DNA of 49,706 nucleotides from Herbaspirillum sp. CF444. Its GTDB lineage: Bacteria; Pseudomonadota; Gammaproteobacteria; Burkholderiales; Burkholderiaceae_D. Both the position numbers and the translations under genes were made by a program. The notes below the pieces were generated by a model. It was not told where the DNA came from. It searched no databases and saw nothing but the letters and a program-made list of their open reading frames with translations. Shown piece after piece: positions 36,889 through 46,948 of the stretch. Location: positions 1 to 49,706 of the forward strand of contig NZ_AKJW01000037.1 of the NCBI RefSeq assembly GCF_000282135.1. The letters are read 5' to 3'. How positions within the stretch are numbered: the stretch's first letter is position 1; each line of letters opens with the position of its first letter.

Positions 36889-37428
36889 GTGAATACTTCA
36901 TCGGAAACAGCAATTCTCGGCGGCGGATGCTTTTGGTGCCTGGAGGCGGTGTATCAGCAGTTGAAAGGCGTACAGCATGTCGAGTCCGGTTACACCGGCG
37001 GTCATGTCAATAATCCGACGTATGAACAGGTTTGCAATGGCGACACCGGCCATGCCGAAGTGGTGAAGCTGACCTTCGATCCTGCGACGATCAGTTTCAG
37101 GGAAATTCTGGAAGTGTTCTTTACCATCCACGATCCGACTACGCTGAACCGGCAAGGCAACGACGTCGGTACGCAATACCGTTCGGTGATCTACTATGAC
37201 TCGCCGGTACAGCGCGATACGGCCAAACACATCATCGCCGAGATGGCCCTGGTATGGGATGCGCCAATTGTGACTGAGCTCAGTCCTGCGGGAACCTACT
37301 ACAAGGCTGAGGACTATCACCAGAACTACTTCCAGCAGCATCCCTTCCAAGGCTACTGCGCCTTTGTCGTGGCGCCGAAGCTGGCCAAGTTCCGCGAAGT
37401 CTTTGCCGAGAAGAGCAAGGACGACTAG
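36889..37428 (+). CDS. msrA: peptide-methionine (S)-S-oxide reductase
   Basis: A 179-aa MsrA repairing methionine-S-sulfoxide in proteins. The catalytic Cys is C14 in ILGGGCFWCLEAVYQQLKGV; YTGGHVNNPTYEQVCNGDTGHAEVV and AEDYHQNYFQQHP are also typical. I prefer the GTG at 36889 because GGGAG lies 5 bp upstream and the protein then begins directly before the domain; an in-frame ATG at 36835 would add 18 residues without a ribosome site. There is no MsrB domain or gene next to it. Confidence 0.94.
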   Translation: MNTSSETAILGGGCFWCLEAVYQQLKGVQHVESGYTGGHVNNPTYEQVCNGDTGHAEVVKLTFDPATISFREILEVFFTIHDPTTLNRQGNDVGTQYRSVIYYDSPVQRDTAKHIIAEMALVWDAPIVTELSPAGTYYKAEDYHQNYFQQHPFQGYCAFVVAPKLAKFREVFAEKSKDD

Positions 37429-37446
37429 GAACCCGACGTTAGCCGA

Positions 37447-38658
37447 TCAAGCCGTTGCGTCGTAGATGTAGCGGCGCGATTGCGGCAGGACCTCGGCGTG
37501 GCGATTGGATTTTCCGCAGATGACCTGATACAGGGAAATCCAGTCCTGATTGAACCCGTGCGAACTGCCGGCGAGATACACGCGCCAGATGCGATAGTGC
37601 TTCTCATCGGTGATCTTGCGAATCTCTTCCGCCCTGGCTTCGAAATTGTCTGCCCAGATGGCACAGGTCTTGGCGTAGTGCTTGCGCAGGTTTTCGATGT
37701 CGAAGGCTTCCAGTCCGCCTTGTTGCATGGCTTTCAGCACCAGGCTGATGTGCGGAAGTTCGCCGGCGGGGAATACATACTTGTCGACGAACTCGCCGCC
37801 GCCATAGGGCGATTCGCCGTTCTCAATGTCTGTCGTGGTGATGCCGTGATTCATCGCCAGACCGTCGTCGGCGAGCAGTGCATTGATGCGTGAGAAGTAC
37901 ATCGGCAGATTTTTCAGGCCGACGTGCTCGAACATGCCGACGCTGGTGATGCGGTCGAAAGTGCCCGTGACGTCGCGGTAGTCCTGCAAACGGATTTCGA
38001 TGCGGTCGCTCAGGCCGGCCTTCTCGACACGCTCCTTGGCCAGCGCATACTGGTTTTCCGACAGCGTAATGCCGACGCACTTGGCGCCGAATTTCTGCGC
38101 TGCACGCAGCACCAGCGCACCCCAGCCGCAACCGATATCGAGCAGCGTATCGCCCGGACGGACCTGGATCTTGGTGAGGATGTGATCGATCTTCTTGAGC
38201 TGGGCCGTGGCAAGGTCTTCATCGCCGTTTTCAAAATAGGCGCAGGAGTAGACCATGTTCTCATCGAGGAATAGCCTGTAGAAGTCGTTGGAGACGTCGT
38301 AGTGATAACGGATTGCTTCCGCATCCTTTTCCTTGCTGTGGCGGATGGAGCGGGTGATGCGCGCCAGCTTGCCTTCCGCTTTCAAGGTCTTGGCCGCCAA
38401 GGTGTTGGCGACGCTGATAATGCTGGCCACCGGACCGTCGACGTCAATCTTGCCTTCGACGTAGGCTTCGCCGAGATTGGACAGCGAAGGCTGGAACAGA
38501 TAAGTCAGGGCCGATACATGAGGAACGCGCAAGGTAACTTGCGGCGCGCTGTCGCTGAAGTCGAACTGTCGACCGTTCCACAGTTCAAGGCGCAACGGCA
38601 ATGCCGTGGCGTGACGGATTTCCTCTACCCAAGCTGCGAGCTTCTTTTCCCAAAACAC
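37447..38658 (-). CDS. cyclopropane-fatty-acyl-phospholipid synthase family methyltransferase
   Basis: A 403-aa enzyme transferring a methylene group from S-adenosylmethionine to unsaturated acyl chains of phospholipids. The N-terminal domain of about 130 residues contains FQPSLSNLGEAYVEGKIDVDG; then HYDVSNDFYRLFLDENMVYSCAYF, the SAM motif LLDIGCGWGALVLRAAQKFG and MFEHVGLKNLPMYF. I chose the GTG at 38658, preceded by GGAGGG; the frame extends 41 codons further upstream, into pdxH, but that extension lacks family character. It follows pdxH on the same strand and is convergent with msrA. Confidence 0.92.
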   Translation of the reverse strand: MFWEKKLAAWVEEIRHATALPLRLELWNGRQFDFSDSAPQVTLRVPHVSALTYLFQPSLSNLGEAYVEGKIDVDGPVASIISVANTLAAKTLKAEGKLARITRSIRHSKEKDAEAIRYHYDVSNDFYRLFLDENMVYSCAYFENGDEDLATAQLKKIDHILTKIQVRPGDTLLDIGCGWGALVLRAAQKFGAKCVGITLSENQYALAKERVEKAGLSDRIEIRLQDYRDVTGTFDRITSVGMFEHVGLKNLPMYFSRINALLADDGLAMNHGITTTDIENGESPYGGGEFVDKYVFPAGELPHISLVLKAMQQGGLEAFDIENLRKHYAKTCAIWADNFEARAEEIRKITDEKHYRIWRVYLAGSSHGFNQDWISLYQVICGKSNRHAEVLPQSRRYIYDATA

Positions 38659-38716
38659 GATATTTCCCTCCGTGCAAGTGATGTGATGCTGTGCGCAGCC
38701 CTGACATGAGTCCCGG

Positions 38717-39352
38717 TCAGGGTTGCAGGCGTTGCCGGCTCCAGGTGCCGTCTGCAGCGCGCGTATAGATGACGCGGTCATGCAGGCGCGAGCGCCGGCC
38801 TTGCCAAAATTCCAATTTTTCCGGCACTACGCGGTAGCCGCCCCAATGTTCCGGGCGCACAGGTTGCGTGCCGTATTTTTCCTCCGCAGTGGCGAACTGC
38901 GCTTCCAAGGTCTCCCGTTTGTCGACAGGCTGGCTTTGCTCGGAGGCGATGGCGCCTAATTGGCTGAGCAAGGGGCGACTTGAAAAATACGCGTCGCTTT
39001 CACTGGCGGTAACTTGCACTATCTTTCCTTCGATGCGGACTTGACGCTCAAGTTCGACCCAATGGAAAAGAAGCGCGACATAAGGATGCTGGGCGATCTC
39101 GCGCCCTTTGCGACTGTGATAGTTGGTGAACCAGGTAAAGCCGGCGGCATCGACTTGCTTGAGCAGGACGATACGCGAGGAGGGCTTGCCGTCGGCACCG
39201 ACGGTGGCAACGCTCATCGCGTTGGGTTCGGGGATCTCCGCTTTGATGGCTTCATCAAACCATGTTGAAAATTGAACAATAGGGTCAGCGGCGACGTCAA
39301 GCTCAGACAAACTGGCGCGACTGTAATCCTTGCGAAGATCTGCTATCGACAT
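38717..39352 (-). CDS. pdxH: pyridoxamine 5'-phosphate oxidase
   Basis: A 211-aa FMN enzyme oxidising pyridoxine/pyridoxamine 5'-phosphate to pyridoxal 5'-phosphate. Family stretches: [73 protein letters not shown] and the ending [23 protein letters not shown]. Length is normal. It lies 58 bp upstream of the cyclopropane synthase, possibly in one transcript. Confidence 0.97.
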   Translation of the reverse strand: MSIADLRKDYSRASLSELDVAADPIVQFSTWFDEAIKAEIPEPNAMSVATVGADGKPSSRIVLLKQVDAAGFTWFTNYHSRKGREIAQHPYVALLFHWVELERQVRIEGKIVQVTASESDAYFSSRPLLSQLGAIASEQSQPVDKRETLEAQFATAEEKYGTQPVRPEHWGGYRVVPEKLEFWQGRRSRLHDRVIYTRAADGTWSRQRLQP

Positions 39353-39511
39353 GTTGCATTGATCCTTAATCGGGACTGCGCTAGATTAGCGCGTTTTTAA
39401 AAAGTCTGCAGGCGGCGGCCCGAAGCGTAGTCGCCAAGTTCAGGCTGGAGGCCGGTTCCAAACGCGAGCCATTATGCGGCAGAACATGCGGCATAACCAT
39501 GATGCAGAACA

Positions 39512-39548
39512 AAAAAGGCCGATGCATATGATATGCATCGGCCTTTTT
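39512..39548. terminator. 37-bp near-continuous palindrome ending the yceI operon
   Basis: Perfect 18-base arms 39512-39529 and 39531-39548 (GGCCGATGCATAT / ATATGCATCGGCC core) with A- and T-runs at the ends. It lies just past the stop of the minus-strand yceI gene; on the minus strand the stem is followed by a T-run. Confidence 0.85.
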
Positions 39549-39561
39549 GCGAGAGGAAGAA

Positions 39562-40137
39562 TCAGTTCGACTTGATCGCTTCAACCTGAATTGCCAGCTT
39601 CACTTCCGGTGCGAAAGGAGGCACGGCGTAGCTCACGCCGAAATCGGTACGGTTGAAAGTTGCGGAGGCATCGGCGCCGCAGACTTCACGCTTGAGCATT
39701 GGATGTTGAATGCAAGTGAATTTGTTGATCTTCAATTGCACCGGCTTGGTCACGCCGTGCAATGTCAGCTCGCCATCGACAGCCACCGGCTTGTCGCCGT
39801 CGAATTTGACGGAAGTGCCCTTGTAGGTTGCTGTCGGGAATTTCTGCACGTCGAAGACATCGGGGCCTTTCACGTGATCGTTCAGCTTGGCGTGGCCGAA
39901 GTCGATCGAGGACGTATCGATGGTGATGTCGACGGTGCCGGTCTTGGCGGCACGGTCCAGTGTCACGGTGCCGCTGGTCTTGGTGAACTTGCCGCGCCAG
40001 ACCGAGATGCCCATGTGGTCGGCTTCGAAACTCGGGTAAGTGTGGCTTGGGTCGACGGTGTAGGTATCGGCTGCCAGGGCGGAGGTCGAAGCAGCGCCGG
40101 CGACGAGCAGGGAAATCAGGGCGAATTTCAATTTCAT
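39562..40137 (-). CDS. YceI family periplasmic protein (copy 1)
   Basis: A 191-aa exported lipocalin-like protein. The signal peptide [22 protein letters not shown] is followed by [21 protein letters not shown], the YceI family opening. The barrel is expected to bind a long polyisoprenoid such as a quinone. Cysteines occur at [17 protein letters not shown]. It is the last gene of the operon cytochrome b561, yceI copy 2, yceI copy 1, which suggests a role in envelope electron or quinone handling. Confidence 0.92.
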   Translation of the reverse strand: MKLKFALISLLVAGAASTSALAADTYTVDPSHTYPSFEADHMGISVWRGKFTKTSGTVTLDRAAKTGTVDITIDTSSIDFGHAKLNDHVKGPDVFDVQKFPTATYKGTSVKFDGDKPVAVDGELTLHGVTKPVQLKINKFTCIQHPMLKREVCGADASATFNRTDFGVSYAVPPFAPEVKLAIQVEAIKSN

Positions 40138-40193
40138 GAGATAGTCCTTTGTATGATCTGTTGGGTGTTGGAGCGGTATGGTTTGATTGTGAA

Positions 40194-40775
40194 TTACGGT
40201 GCTGTTACAACGTGAAACTTGATGGTGACCTCATCGGCGACCATGCCGGTGTCTTTCCATTCGCCTTCGCCGATATTGAAGGTCAGGCGCTTGATCGGTA
40301 CGGCGCCGTCAAAGACCAGGCTGCCGCCGTCTTTCTTCACTGCCAACGGAAAATGTACGTCGGCGGTTTTTCCCTTGATGGTCAGCTTGCCGGCGACGTC
40401 ATATTTGGTGCCTGCCGGCGCGCCGGCGGCAGCCTTGATCGAGCTGGAAACGAAACTGGCTTTGGGAAACTGCGCGGCGTTGAACCATTCCTTTTTCAGC
40501 ACTTCCTTGTTGTACTCGGCATCGCCCAGGTCGAAGCTGGCGATATCGATGTCGACGCCAGCCTTGGCTGCGTCGGGCTTGGCACTGTCGAAATCGATTT
40601 GCGCAGTGAACTTCTTGAATTTGGCTTCGACCGGGACATTCAATTGCTTGAAGACGGCACTGACGGTGCTTTTACCGGTGTCGACCTTGAGCGGTGCGGC
40701 GATGGCGGAAGACACCAGGCTGATGGCGGCGATACCACCGGCAAGAACACTGGTCAATATGGAACGCAGAGTCAT
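40194..40775 (-). CDS. YceI family periplasmic protein (copy 2)
   Basis: A 193-aa exported YceI-family protein with signal peptide ending near AIAA-PLKVD. The first strands ([41 protein letters not shown]) are diverged from copy 1, and no cysteine pair is present, so the two are an old pair rather than a recent duplication. It lies between the cytochrome b561 gene and copy 1, with 21 and 56 bp gaps. Confidence 0.9.
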   Translation of the reverse strand: MTLRSILTSVLAGGIAAISLVSSAIAAPLKVDTGKSTVSAVFKQLNVPVEAKFKKFTAQIDFDSAKPDAAKAGVDIDIASFDLGDAEYNKEVLKKEWFNAAQFPKASFVSSSIKAAAGAPAGTKYDVAGKLTIKGKTADVHFPLAVKKDGGSLVFDGAVPIKRLTFNIGEGEWKDTGMVADEVTIKFHVVTAP

Positions 40776-40796
40776 GAAGTTTCCTTGAAAAGAGAG

Positions 40797-41321
40797 TCAG
40801 GGCAGGATACGTTTAAGTACGCCGTCGCGATCGATGAACTGATGCTTCAGCGCAGCCAATACATGCAAGCAGAAAGCGGCCAGCAAAGCCATGTTCAGCC
40901 AGTAGTGCACCAGTTTGAGCAAAGGTTTGAGTTCCGGATTGGGATCAATGAAAACCGGCAGTGGGTAAAGGCCCAGATACACTACGGGGACTCCTGCCGC
41001 AAGGCTATAGAAATAGCCCGAAATCGGAATCGCAAAAATCAGAATATAGAGCAAGCCGTGCAGTGCATGCGCCGCGCTTTGCTGCCAGCGCGGCATCTGT
41101 GCCGGATATGCCGGCGCGGCATGCGTCAAACGCCACAGCAGGCGCAGACATGCCAGGGCGAGGACGGTGACGCCCAGCCATTTATGCCAGGAAAAATATT
41201 TCAGTTTGGTTGGCGTCAGGCCGGGAATGTTGACCATCGTCAGCCCGAGCGAAAAGGCTGCAATGATCAGCAAGGCGATCAGCCAGTGCAACAAAATGGC
41301 GGGTTTTGTATAGCGTTCCAT
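40797..41321 (-). CDS. cytochrome b561 family protein
   Basis: A 174-aa inner-membrane dihaem b-type cytochrome with four helices. Candidate haem-ligand histidines are in AILLHWLIALLIIAAF, YFSWHKWLGV, SAAHALHGLLYILIF and KLVHYWLNMALLAAFCLHVLAAL. Homologues such as E. coli CybB oxidise superoxide and pass electrons to ubiquinone. I chose the ATG at 41321 (MERYTKPAILLHW); the open frame upstream is not cytochrome-like. Co-transcription with two YceI genes is conserved in other bacteria as far as I recall, and supports a quinone-linked function. Confidence 0.92.
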   Translation of the reverse strand: MERYTKPAILLHWLIALLIIAAFSLGLTMVNIPGLTPTKLKYFSWHKWLGVTVLALACLRLLWRLTHAAPAYPAQMPRWQQSAAHALHGLLYILIFAIPISGYFYSLAAGVPVVYLGLYPLPVFIDPNPELKPLLKLVHYWLNMALLAAFCLHVLAALKHQFIDRDGVLKRILP

Positions 41322-41664
41322 GGCGGTTGCTGGTGGAAGGTATGAAGAGTTGGACTGCAGGCGAGCGCTTACTCGGAGAACAGCCGGCGTTGATGGCTCT
41401 CGATCGTCATCGCGACGCGGGTAGCCCGAGAGAAATCGATGTGCAGCACAGCAACCATGCTTGTTCCTTTGTGATCGTTTGAAGCGACGTTTAAATGAGC
41501 CGGCTCGCATTTTTGATGCAATGCCGCAGCATAAAGGCTTTTCAAGATTCGCAATAGATCAGTAAAACTGATTTCACTGATCCATTTACGTTGACAATCG
41601 ATCTGTTGCCGCGCAATTTGAGGGGATCAGGCAGGTTTGAGTTCCGCCGTATCCCCACGTACGC
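41322..41664. other. 343-bp region between cytochrome b561 and purB genes
   Basis: It contains one possible short gene (41369-41458, listed separately). Between 41459 and 41664 I see AT-rich sequence that could hold the operon promoter on the minus strand, and no obvious terminator for purB. Confidence 0.4.
41369..41458 (-). CDS. possible 29-aa leader peptide of the cytochrome b561 operon
   Basis: A 29-codon frame, MVAVLHIDFSRATRVAMTIE..., starting at 41458 with a strong AAGGA six bases before the ATG and ending 47 bp before the cytochrome gene. The ribosome site is the only evidence; the frame is too short to judge by composition, and I recognise no family. It could be a translated leader affecting expression of the downstream operon, or chance. 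Confidence 0.3.
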   Translation of the reverse strand: MVAVLHIDFSRATRVAMTIESHQRRLFSE

Positions 41665-43140
<1,476 letters not shown>

Positions 43141-43224
43141 TTACCATTCCAGGCGTTCGGGAATCGGGATCGTTGCAGCTTGTCGTCGCAAGTAGTGGTT
43201 TAGGCGTTGATGGGAAATCCCCGA

Positions 43225-43233
43225 TGCTATAAT
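43225..43233 (+). promoter_or_regulatory. extended -10 promoter of the GST gene
   Basis: TGCTATAAT is a perfect extended -10 27 bp before the ATG at 43260; TTGATG at 43207-43212 may serve as -35 with a short 15-bp spacer. Confidence 0.55.
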
Positions 43234-43259
43234 CGGGCCGGATTATTACAAAAATTGCT

Positions 43260-43865
43260 ATGAAACTAATCGCCTCACTGGTAAGTCCTTACGCTCGCAA
43301 AGTTCGCATTGTCATGGCGGAGAAAAAGATCGATTACGAGCTGGTTCTGGAAGACGTATGGAGCGAGACGACGACCATCCAGCAGTTCAATCCGCTGGGA
43401 AAAGTGCCCTGTCTGATGATGGATGATGGCGGCGCCATGTTCGATTCTCGCGTGATCTCCGAATACCTCGACATCCTGACGCCGGTCGGCAAGCTGATGC
43501 CCACCGGGGGACGCGAGCGTGCCGAAGTTAAATGTTGGGAGGCGCTTGCGGACGGGATGCTGGACGCCGCGATTCTGGTTCGTCTGGAAAAAAAACGCCC
43601 GACGAAACAGCAAAGTCCTGAGTGGATCAAACGTCAATGGAGCAAGGTTGAAGCATCGCTGAAGTCGATGGCCTCGGGACTGGGTGAAAAAACGTATTGC
43701 GTCGGCAATCATTATTCGCTGGCCGACGTTGCAGTCGGCTGTGCATTGGGATGGCTGAATTTCCGTTTTCCCGAGTCGCAATGGAAAGAAAATTATCCTG
43801 AACTGCTCCGTTTGTTCGACAAATTGTCCGAGCGGCAGTCTTTCAAGGATACGTTTCCGCAGTAA
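43260..43865 (+). CDS. glutathione S-transferase family protein (YibF-like)
   Basis: A 201-aa GST. The thioredoxin-like N-terminal domain begins MKLIASLVSPYARKVRIVMAEKKIDYELV with the probable catalytic Ser/Tyr region SPYARK, then NPLGKVPCLMMDDGGAMFDSRVISEYLD, where the cis-Pro and the glutathione-binding D-S pair are visible. The C-terminal all-helical domain contains SLADVAVGCALGWLNFRFP. It resembles E. coli YibF, whose substrate is not known. It has its own promoter and terminator. Confidence 0.93.
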   Translation: MKLIASLVSPYARKVRIVMAEKKIDYELVLEDVWSETTTIQQFNPLGKVPCLMMDDGGAMFDSRVISEYLDILTPVGKLMPTGGRERAEVKCWEALADGMLDAAILVRLEKKRPTKQQSPEWIKRQWSKVEASLKSMASGLGEKTYCVGNHYSLADVAVGCALGWLNFRFPESQWKENYPELLRLFDKLSERQSFKDTFPQ

Positions 43866-43901
43866 TGCAAGCGGCAGAACTTCGGCAACGAGGTTCAAAA
43901 T

Positions 43902-43932
43902 AAAAAAGCGCGACAGAAGTCGCGCTTTTTTT
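43902..43932. terminator. bidirectional terminator between the GST gene and bfr
   Basis: Perfect 13-base arms 43902-43914 and 43919-43931 (AAAAAAGCGCGAC / GTCGCGCTTTTTT) around AGAA. Confidence 0.88.
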
Positions 43933-43970
43933 ATGCCTGCGGCGTTGCATGAGCAATCCGCAAGGACCCC

Positions 43971-44444
43971 TCACTCTTCGATGATCTGCGTCTGCAGGTA
44001 GTTCTGGATGCCGATCTTTTCGATGATGTCGAGTTGGGTTTCCAGCCAGTCGATATGCTCTTCCGTGTCGTCCAGAATCATCTGGAACAGTTCACGCGAG
44101 ACATAATCGCCATGGGTTTCGCAGGTGGCGATGCCTTCCTTGACGGTTTTGTGCGCGGCTTTTTCGAGCTTCAGGTCGCATTGCAGCATCTCGGCAGTGT
44201 TCTCGCCGATCATCAGCTTGTGCAGCGCTTGCAGATTAGGCAGGCCGTCGAGCATCAGGATGCGGTCGATCAGCTTGTCTGCGTGCTTCATTTCGCCGAT
44301 GGATTCTGCGTACTCTTTCTTGGCAATCTTTTCAAAGCCCCAGTGCTTGTACATGCGGGCGTGCAAAAAATATTGATTGATCGCTGTCAATTCGTTAGTC
44401 AATTGAGCATTGAGCAGTTTAAGGACCGCTGGATCGCCTTTCAT
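43971..44444 (-). CDS. bfr: bacterioferritin
   Basis: A 157-aa haem-containing iron-storage ferritin that assembles as a 24-mer. The haem ligand M52 is present in [13 protein letters not shown]. Ferroxidase ligands E18, E51, H54, E94 and H130 can be counted directly, but position 127, Glu in E. coli Bfr, is Thr here ([11 protein letters not shown]), with Glu at 128 and 129. A Fur-like operator and possible promoter lie 110-140 bp upstream. It is separated from exbD by a terminator but belongs to the same iron block as bfd. Confidence 0.96.
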   Translation of the reverse strand: MKGDPAVLKLLNAQLTNELTAINQYFLHARMYKHWGFEKIAKKEYAESIGEMKHADKLIDRILMLDGLPNLQALHKLMIGENTAEMLQCDLKLEKAAHKTVKEGIATCETHGDYVSRELFQMILDDTEEHIDWLETQLDIIEKIGIQNYLQTQIIEE

Positions 44445-44565
44445 AGGAACCTCTGAGAATAGTGGGGGAAGACAGGCTGGGCGAAGCAGATGGGATCTGC
44501 GTAATGGCCCAGCCGCGTGAACGGACGGATCATAGCGCAGCCGATTCCAGACTTCACTATAAATT

Positions 44566-44584
44566 AGCGCGAATCATTCTTACT
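44566..44584 (-). promoter_or_regulatory. Fur-like operator upstream of bfr
   Basis: On the minus strand the 19 bases read AGTAAGAATGATTCGCGCT, close to beta/gammaproteobacterial Fur sites of the form AATGAGAATNATTCGCATT. It lies directly before a possible -10 (TATAGT) and shares the core TAAGAAT--TTCGC with the hemP operator. Confidence 0.55.
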
Positions 44585-44687
44585 TTATTTCTGAGGGGCA
44601 GAGCATCGAGATGGCTGGCGACCGTGTTGGAAATGGCCGAGGAGGGTCTGCTGAGCACGGGCTTGGATGGTCTGATGTGCAAACAAC

Positions 44688-44719
44688 AAAGCCTTCATTC
44701 CGTGAAGAATGAAGGCTTT
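44688..44719 (-). terminator. terminator of the tonB-exbB-exbD operon
   Basis: Perfect 13-base arms 44688-44700 and 44707-44719 (AAAGCCTTCATTC / GAATGAAGGCTTT) with a 6-base loop; on the minus strand it runs into TTTGTTGTTT. Confidence 0.7.
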
Positions 44720-44762
44720 GGGAACGCAGCGAGCGGCACTGCTTCGCCAGGTCAGAGGCGAG

Positions 44763-45179
44763 CTACTTTGCTTGCGGATCGGTGACGAAGCCAATCTTGG
44801 ACAAGCCGCCCGATTGCGCCGCCGCCATGACTTGCGCAACCTTTTCGTATTGCGTCGTACGCTCGGCGCGCAGATGCAATTCCGGCTGAGGCTGCTTCTT
44901 GGCAGCTTCGGCAATGCGCAGGTTCAATTGGTTGCTGTCGATCTGCTCGTCATTCCAGAATACTTTGCCGTTCGCGTCAATCGACAGATTGATGTTTTGC
45001 GGCTTGGTTTCGTCCGGCTGATTGGTTGCGCGCGGCAGGTCGATCTTGACTGCATGGTTCATGACCGGAATGGTGATGATAAAGATGATCAGCAGCACCA
45101 GCATCACGTCAACCAGCGGAGTAGTGTTGATCTCCGGGTTGAAATCGTCGTCCGAATCGGACAGGGAACCCATTGCCAT
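44763..45179 (-). CDS. exbD: biopolymer transport protein ExbD
   Basis: A 138-aa inner-membrane protein with a short cytoplasmic N-terminus, one helix (TPLVDVMLVLLIIFIITIPVM, about 20-40) containing the essential proton-coupling Asp (LVDVML), and a periplasmic domain. With ExbB it uses the proton gradient to energise TonB. Its start overlaps the exbB stop by one base. It is the last gene before the operon terminator. Confidence 0.95.
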   Translation of the reverse strand: MAMGSLSDSDDDFNPEINTTPLVDVMLVLLIIFIITIPVMNHAVKIDLPRATNQPDETKPQNINLSIDANGKVFWNDEQIDSNQLNLRIAEAAKKQPQPELHLRAERTTQYEKVAQVMAAAQSGGLSKIGFVTDPQAK

Positions 45180-45913
45180 TACGCTCTCCCGACGGCCGTC
45201 AGCTTGGCGCTTTTGGAGCTGCCTGTTTCGGCATCTTCAGTCGCAGCGCGAGCGCCGGTCACAAACAATGCGTGCAGGTCGAAGCCGAACTTGTTCAATT
45301 TGGCGATGGTGGTCTTGTTGCCGCGAACCAGTGCGTTGTAGCCGAAGGTGGCGGGAATCGCCACTGCCAGACCCAGCGCGGTCATGATCAGCGCTTCGCC
45401 CACAGGGCCGGCAACCTTGTCGATGCTGGCCTGGCCGGAAGTGCCGATGGAAACCAGCGCGTGATAGATGCCCCAGACGGTGCCGAACAGGCCGACGAAT
45501 GGTGCGGTCGAACCAACCGATGCCAGGATGGCCATGCCGGTTTGCAGTTTGCCGGAAGCTTCATCAATGGCTTGACGCAGGGACAGGGTGACCCAGTCGC
45601 TGACCGATAACTGATCGTGCAGATGGCCCTTGTGGGCGGTATGGTGGCTCATCGAGGTAACGCCGGCTTTGGCGACTTCGGCGAAAGGGTTATCGGCGCC
45701 CAGTGTGGCGACGCCTTCCGGCAGGCTGGTGGTGTCCCAGAATGCGTGGCCGGCAGCATCGGAGGCGCGGCGGAAGCGCAGCAACTGCAGCGCTTTGGTG
45801 ACGATCACATACCAGGACGCGATCGACATGGCGACCAGCAACACTGCAACGCCCTTGGTGACGAAATCCCCTTGCGCCCACAGGCTTTCCAATCCGTACG
45901 GACTAACTTCCAT
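45179..45913 (-). CDS. exbB: MotA/TolQ/ExbB proton channel family protein ExbB
   Basis: A 244-aa membrane protein. Helix 1 is at about 17-38 (VTKGVAVLLVAMSIASWYVIVTKAL). The MotA/TolQ/ExbB domain has LASVGSTAPFVGLFGTVWGIYHALVSIG and GPVGEALIMTALGLAVAIPATFGYNALV. It forms the proton channel with ExbD and is flanked by tonB and exbD, so the complete TonB energising complex is encoded together. Confidence 0.95.
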   Translation of the reverse strand: MEVSPYGLESLWAQGDFVTKGVAVLLVAMSIASWYVIVTKALQLLRFRRASDAAGHAFWDTTSLPEGVATLGADNPFAEVAKAGVTSMSHHTAHKGHLHDQLSVSDWVTLSLRQAIDEASGKLQTGMAILASVGSTAPFVGLFGTVWGIYHALVSIGTSGQASIDKVAGPVGEALIMTALGLAVAIPATFGYNALVRGNKTTIAKLNKFGFDLHALFVTGARAATEDAETGSSKSAKLTAVGRA

Positions 45914-45978
45914 GATGACTTCCTTTTGATGACTGTAGTGAATGAATTATTTAACTATGTTCCGCCGGGGCGTTGCAA

Positions 45979-46680
45979 TCAGCGATCCAGCTTGAAGGTG
46001 ATTGCACCGGTGGCCGACACGACGATAGGTTTGCCGTCTTCGATATACGGCTTGAAGACGGCGCGCATGACGGCGCGGCGCGCTTCATCGTCGAGGCGGG
46101 ACGAACCCGAGCCTTTGATGATATCGACTTTTTCGGCACGGCCGGCAGTGTTGACCAGCACACGGAATTGCACGACGCCTTCTTCCCCCATGCGTCGGGA
46201 CGCCGGTGGATAGTTGGCGTGCGGGGCCTCGATGTATTCGATGCCGGACGTAATCTGTTTTGGCGGCGGCGGACCTGGAGGCGATGCCGGGGCTGGCGCA
46301 GCTGCGGCAGGCGGCGATGGTTCAGCCGGTTGCGGCGGCGCCGGTGGTGCCGAGATGGCAGTGGGAGCCGGCGCCTGCGTGACCGGAATCGGTGGAGGCG
46401 GCGTGACGGATTTCTTTACTACCTGAACGACTTTCGGTGGTGCCGGAGGGGCCTTGGGCGGGGCCGGTTCGGGCGCGCGTTCAGGCGTGACGAAGGTGGC
46501 GATGACTTCTTTCGGGATGGCGCTGGCAACCTGATGGATCAAGCCGCTTTGCAGGGCATAGAAGAATGCGATGTGCAGCAGGATGATGAAGCCGAGCGGG
46601 CCGATTTTTCTGACCTGGCGCCAGACGGCGCCAACAGGATTGGACGTGCTGCTACTCATAGTAGGCGATAAGGCGTTCAT
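45979..46680 (-). CDS. tonB: energy transducer TonB
   Basis: A 233-aa protein. One N-terminal membrane helix (about 31-49, LGFIILLHIAFFYALQSGL, including the key His) is followed by a long Pro/Ala/Lys-rich spacer (PERAPEPAPPKAPPAPPKVV and further) that spans the periplasm. The C-terminal TonB domain (about 150-233) contains ASRRMGEEGVVQFRVLVNTAGRAEKVDIIKGSGSSRLDDEARRAVMRAVFKPY. It passes ExbBD energy to outer-membrane haem/siderophore receptors; no receptor gene lies in the window. Confidence 0.95.
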   Translation of the reverse strand: MNALSPTMSSSTSNPVGAVWRQVRKIGPLGFIILLHIAFFYALQSGLIHQVASAIPKEVIATFVTPERAPEPAPPKAPPAPPKVVQVVKKSVTPPPPIPVTQAPAPTAISAPPAPPQPAEPSPPAAAAPAPASPPGPPPPKQITSGIEYIEAPHANYPPASRRMGEEGVVQFRVLVNTAGRAEKVDIIKGSGSSRLDDEARRAVMRAVFKPYIEDGKPIVVSATGAITFKLDR

Positions 46681-46689
46681 AAATGATCT

Positions 46690-46917
46690 TTATGCAACGA
46701 TGGCATTCGCGTGGAATACCATGGCTTGCACTGTATTGCGTGTTTGATTGGAGTTGCTCAGACATTCGCGCAGGACATGTTTGGCGCAGGTATGACATTT
46801 GCCGCAACCGGCGCCAACACCGAGCTCCTTGCGAAGCTCGGACATGGAGGTCATGCCTGCATTCACTGCCTGATGAATCTTGCCTTCGGAAATGTTGTTA
46901 CAAACACATACGATCAT
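46690..46917 (-). CDS. bfd: bacterioferritin-associated ferredoxin
   Basis: A 75-aa [2Fe-2S] protein of the BFD type. The ligands are C4 and C6 (MIVCVCNNIS) and C38 and C41 (GAGCGKCHTC), the usual C-x-C ... C-x2-C pattern. Bfd binds bacterioferritin and passes electrons to its haem to release stored iron. The start at 46917 is chosen because the in-frame upstream part is not family-like. Nine bp separate it from tonB, and bfr is in the same block. Confidence 0.95.
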   Translation of the reverse strand: MIVCVCNNISEGKIHQAVNAGMTSMSELRKELGVGAGCGKCHTCAKHVLRECLSNSNQTRNTVQAMVFHANAIVA

Positions 46918-46948
46918 TGTACGCCTTGCCGCCTGGGTATGTAGGCTC

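Larger units (their letters stand above)
44445..44762. other. 318-bp region between bfr and exbD
   Basis: It holds no gene. From right to left it contains the exbD terminator (44688-44719), a Fur-like box (44566-44584), a TATAGT on the minus strand (44560-44555) as a candidate bfr -10, and an untranslated leader to bfr. Confidence 0.55.
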
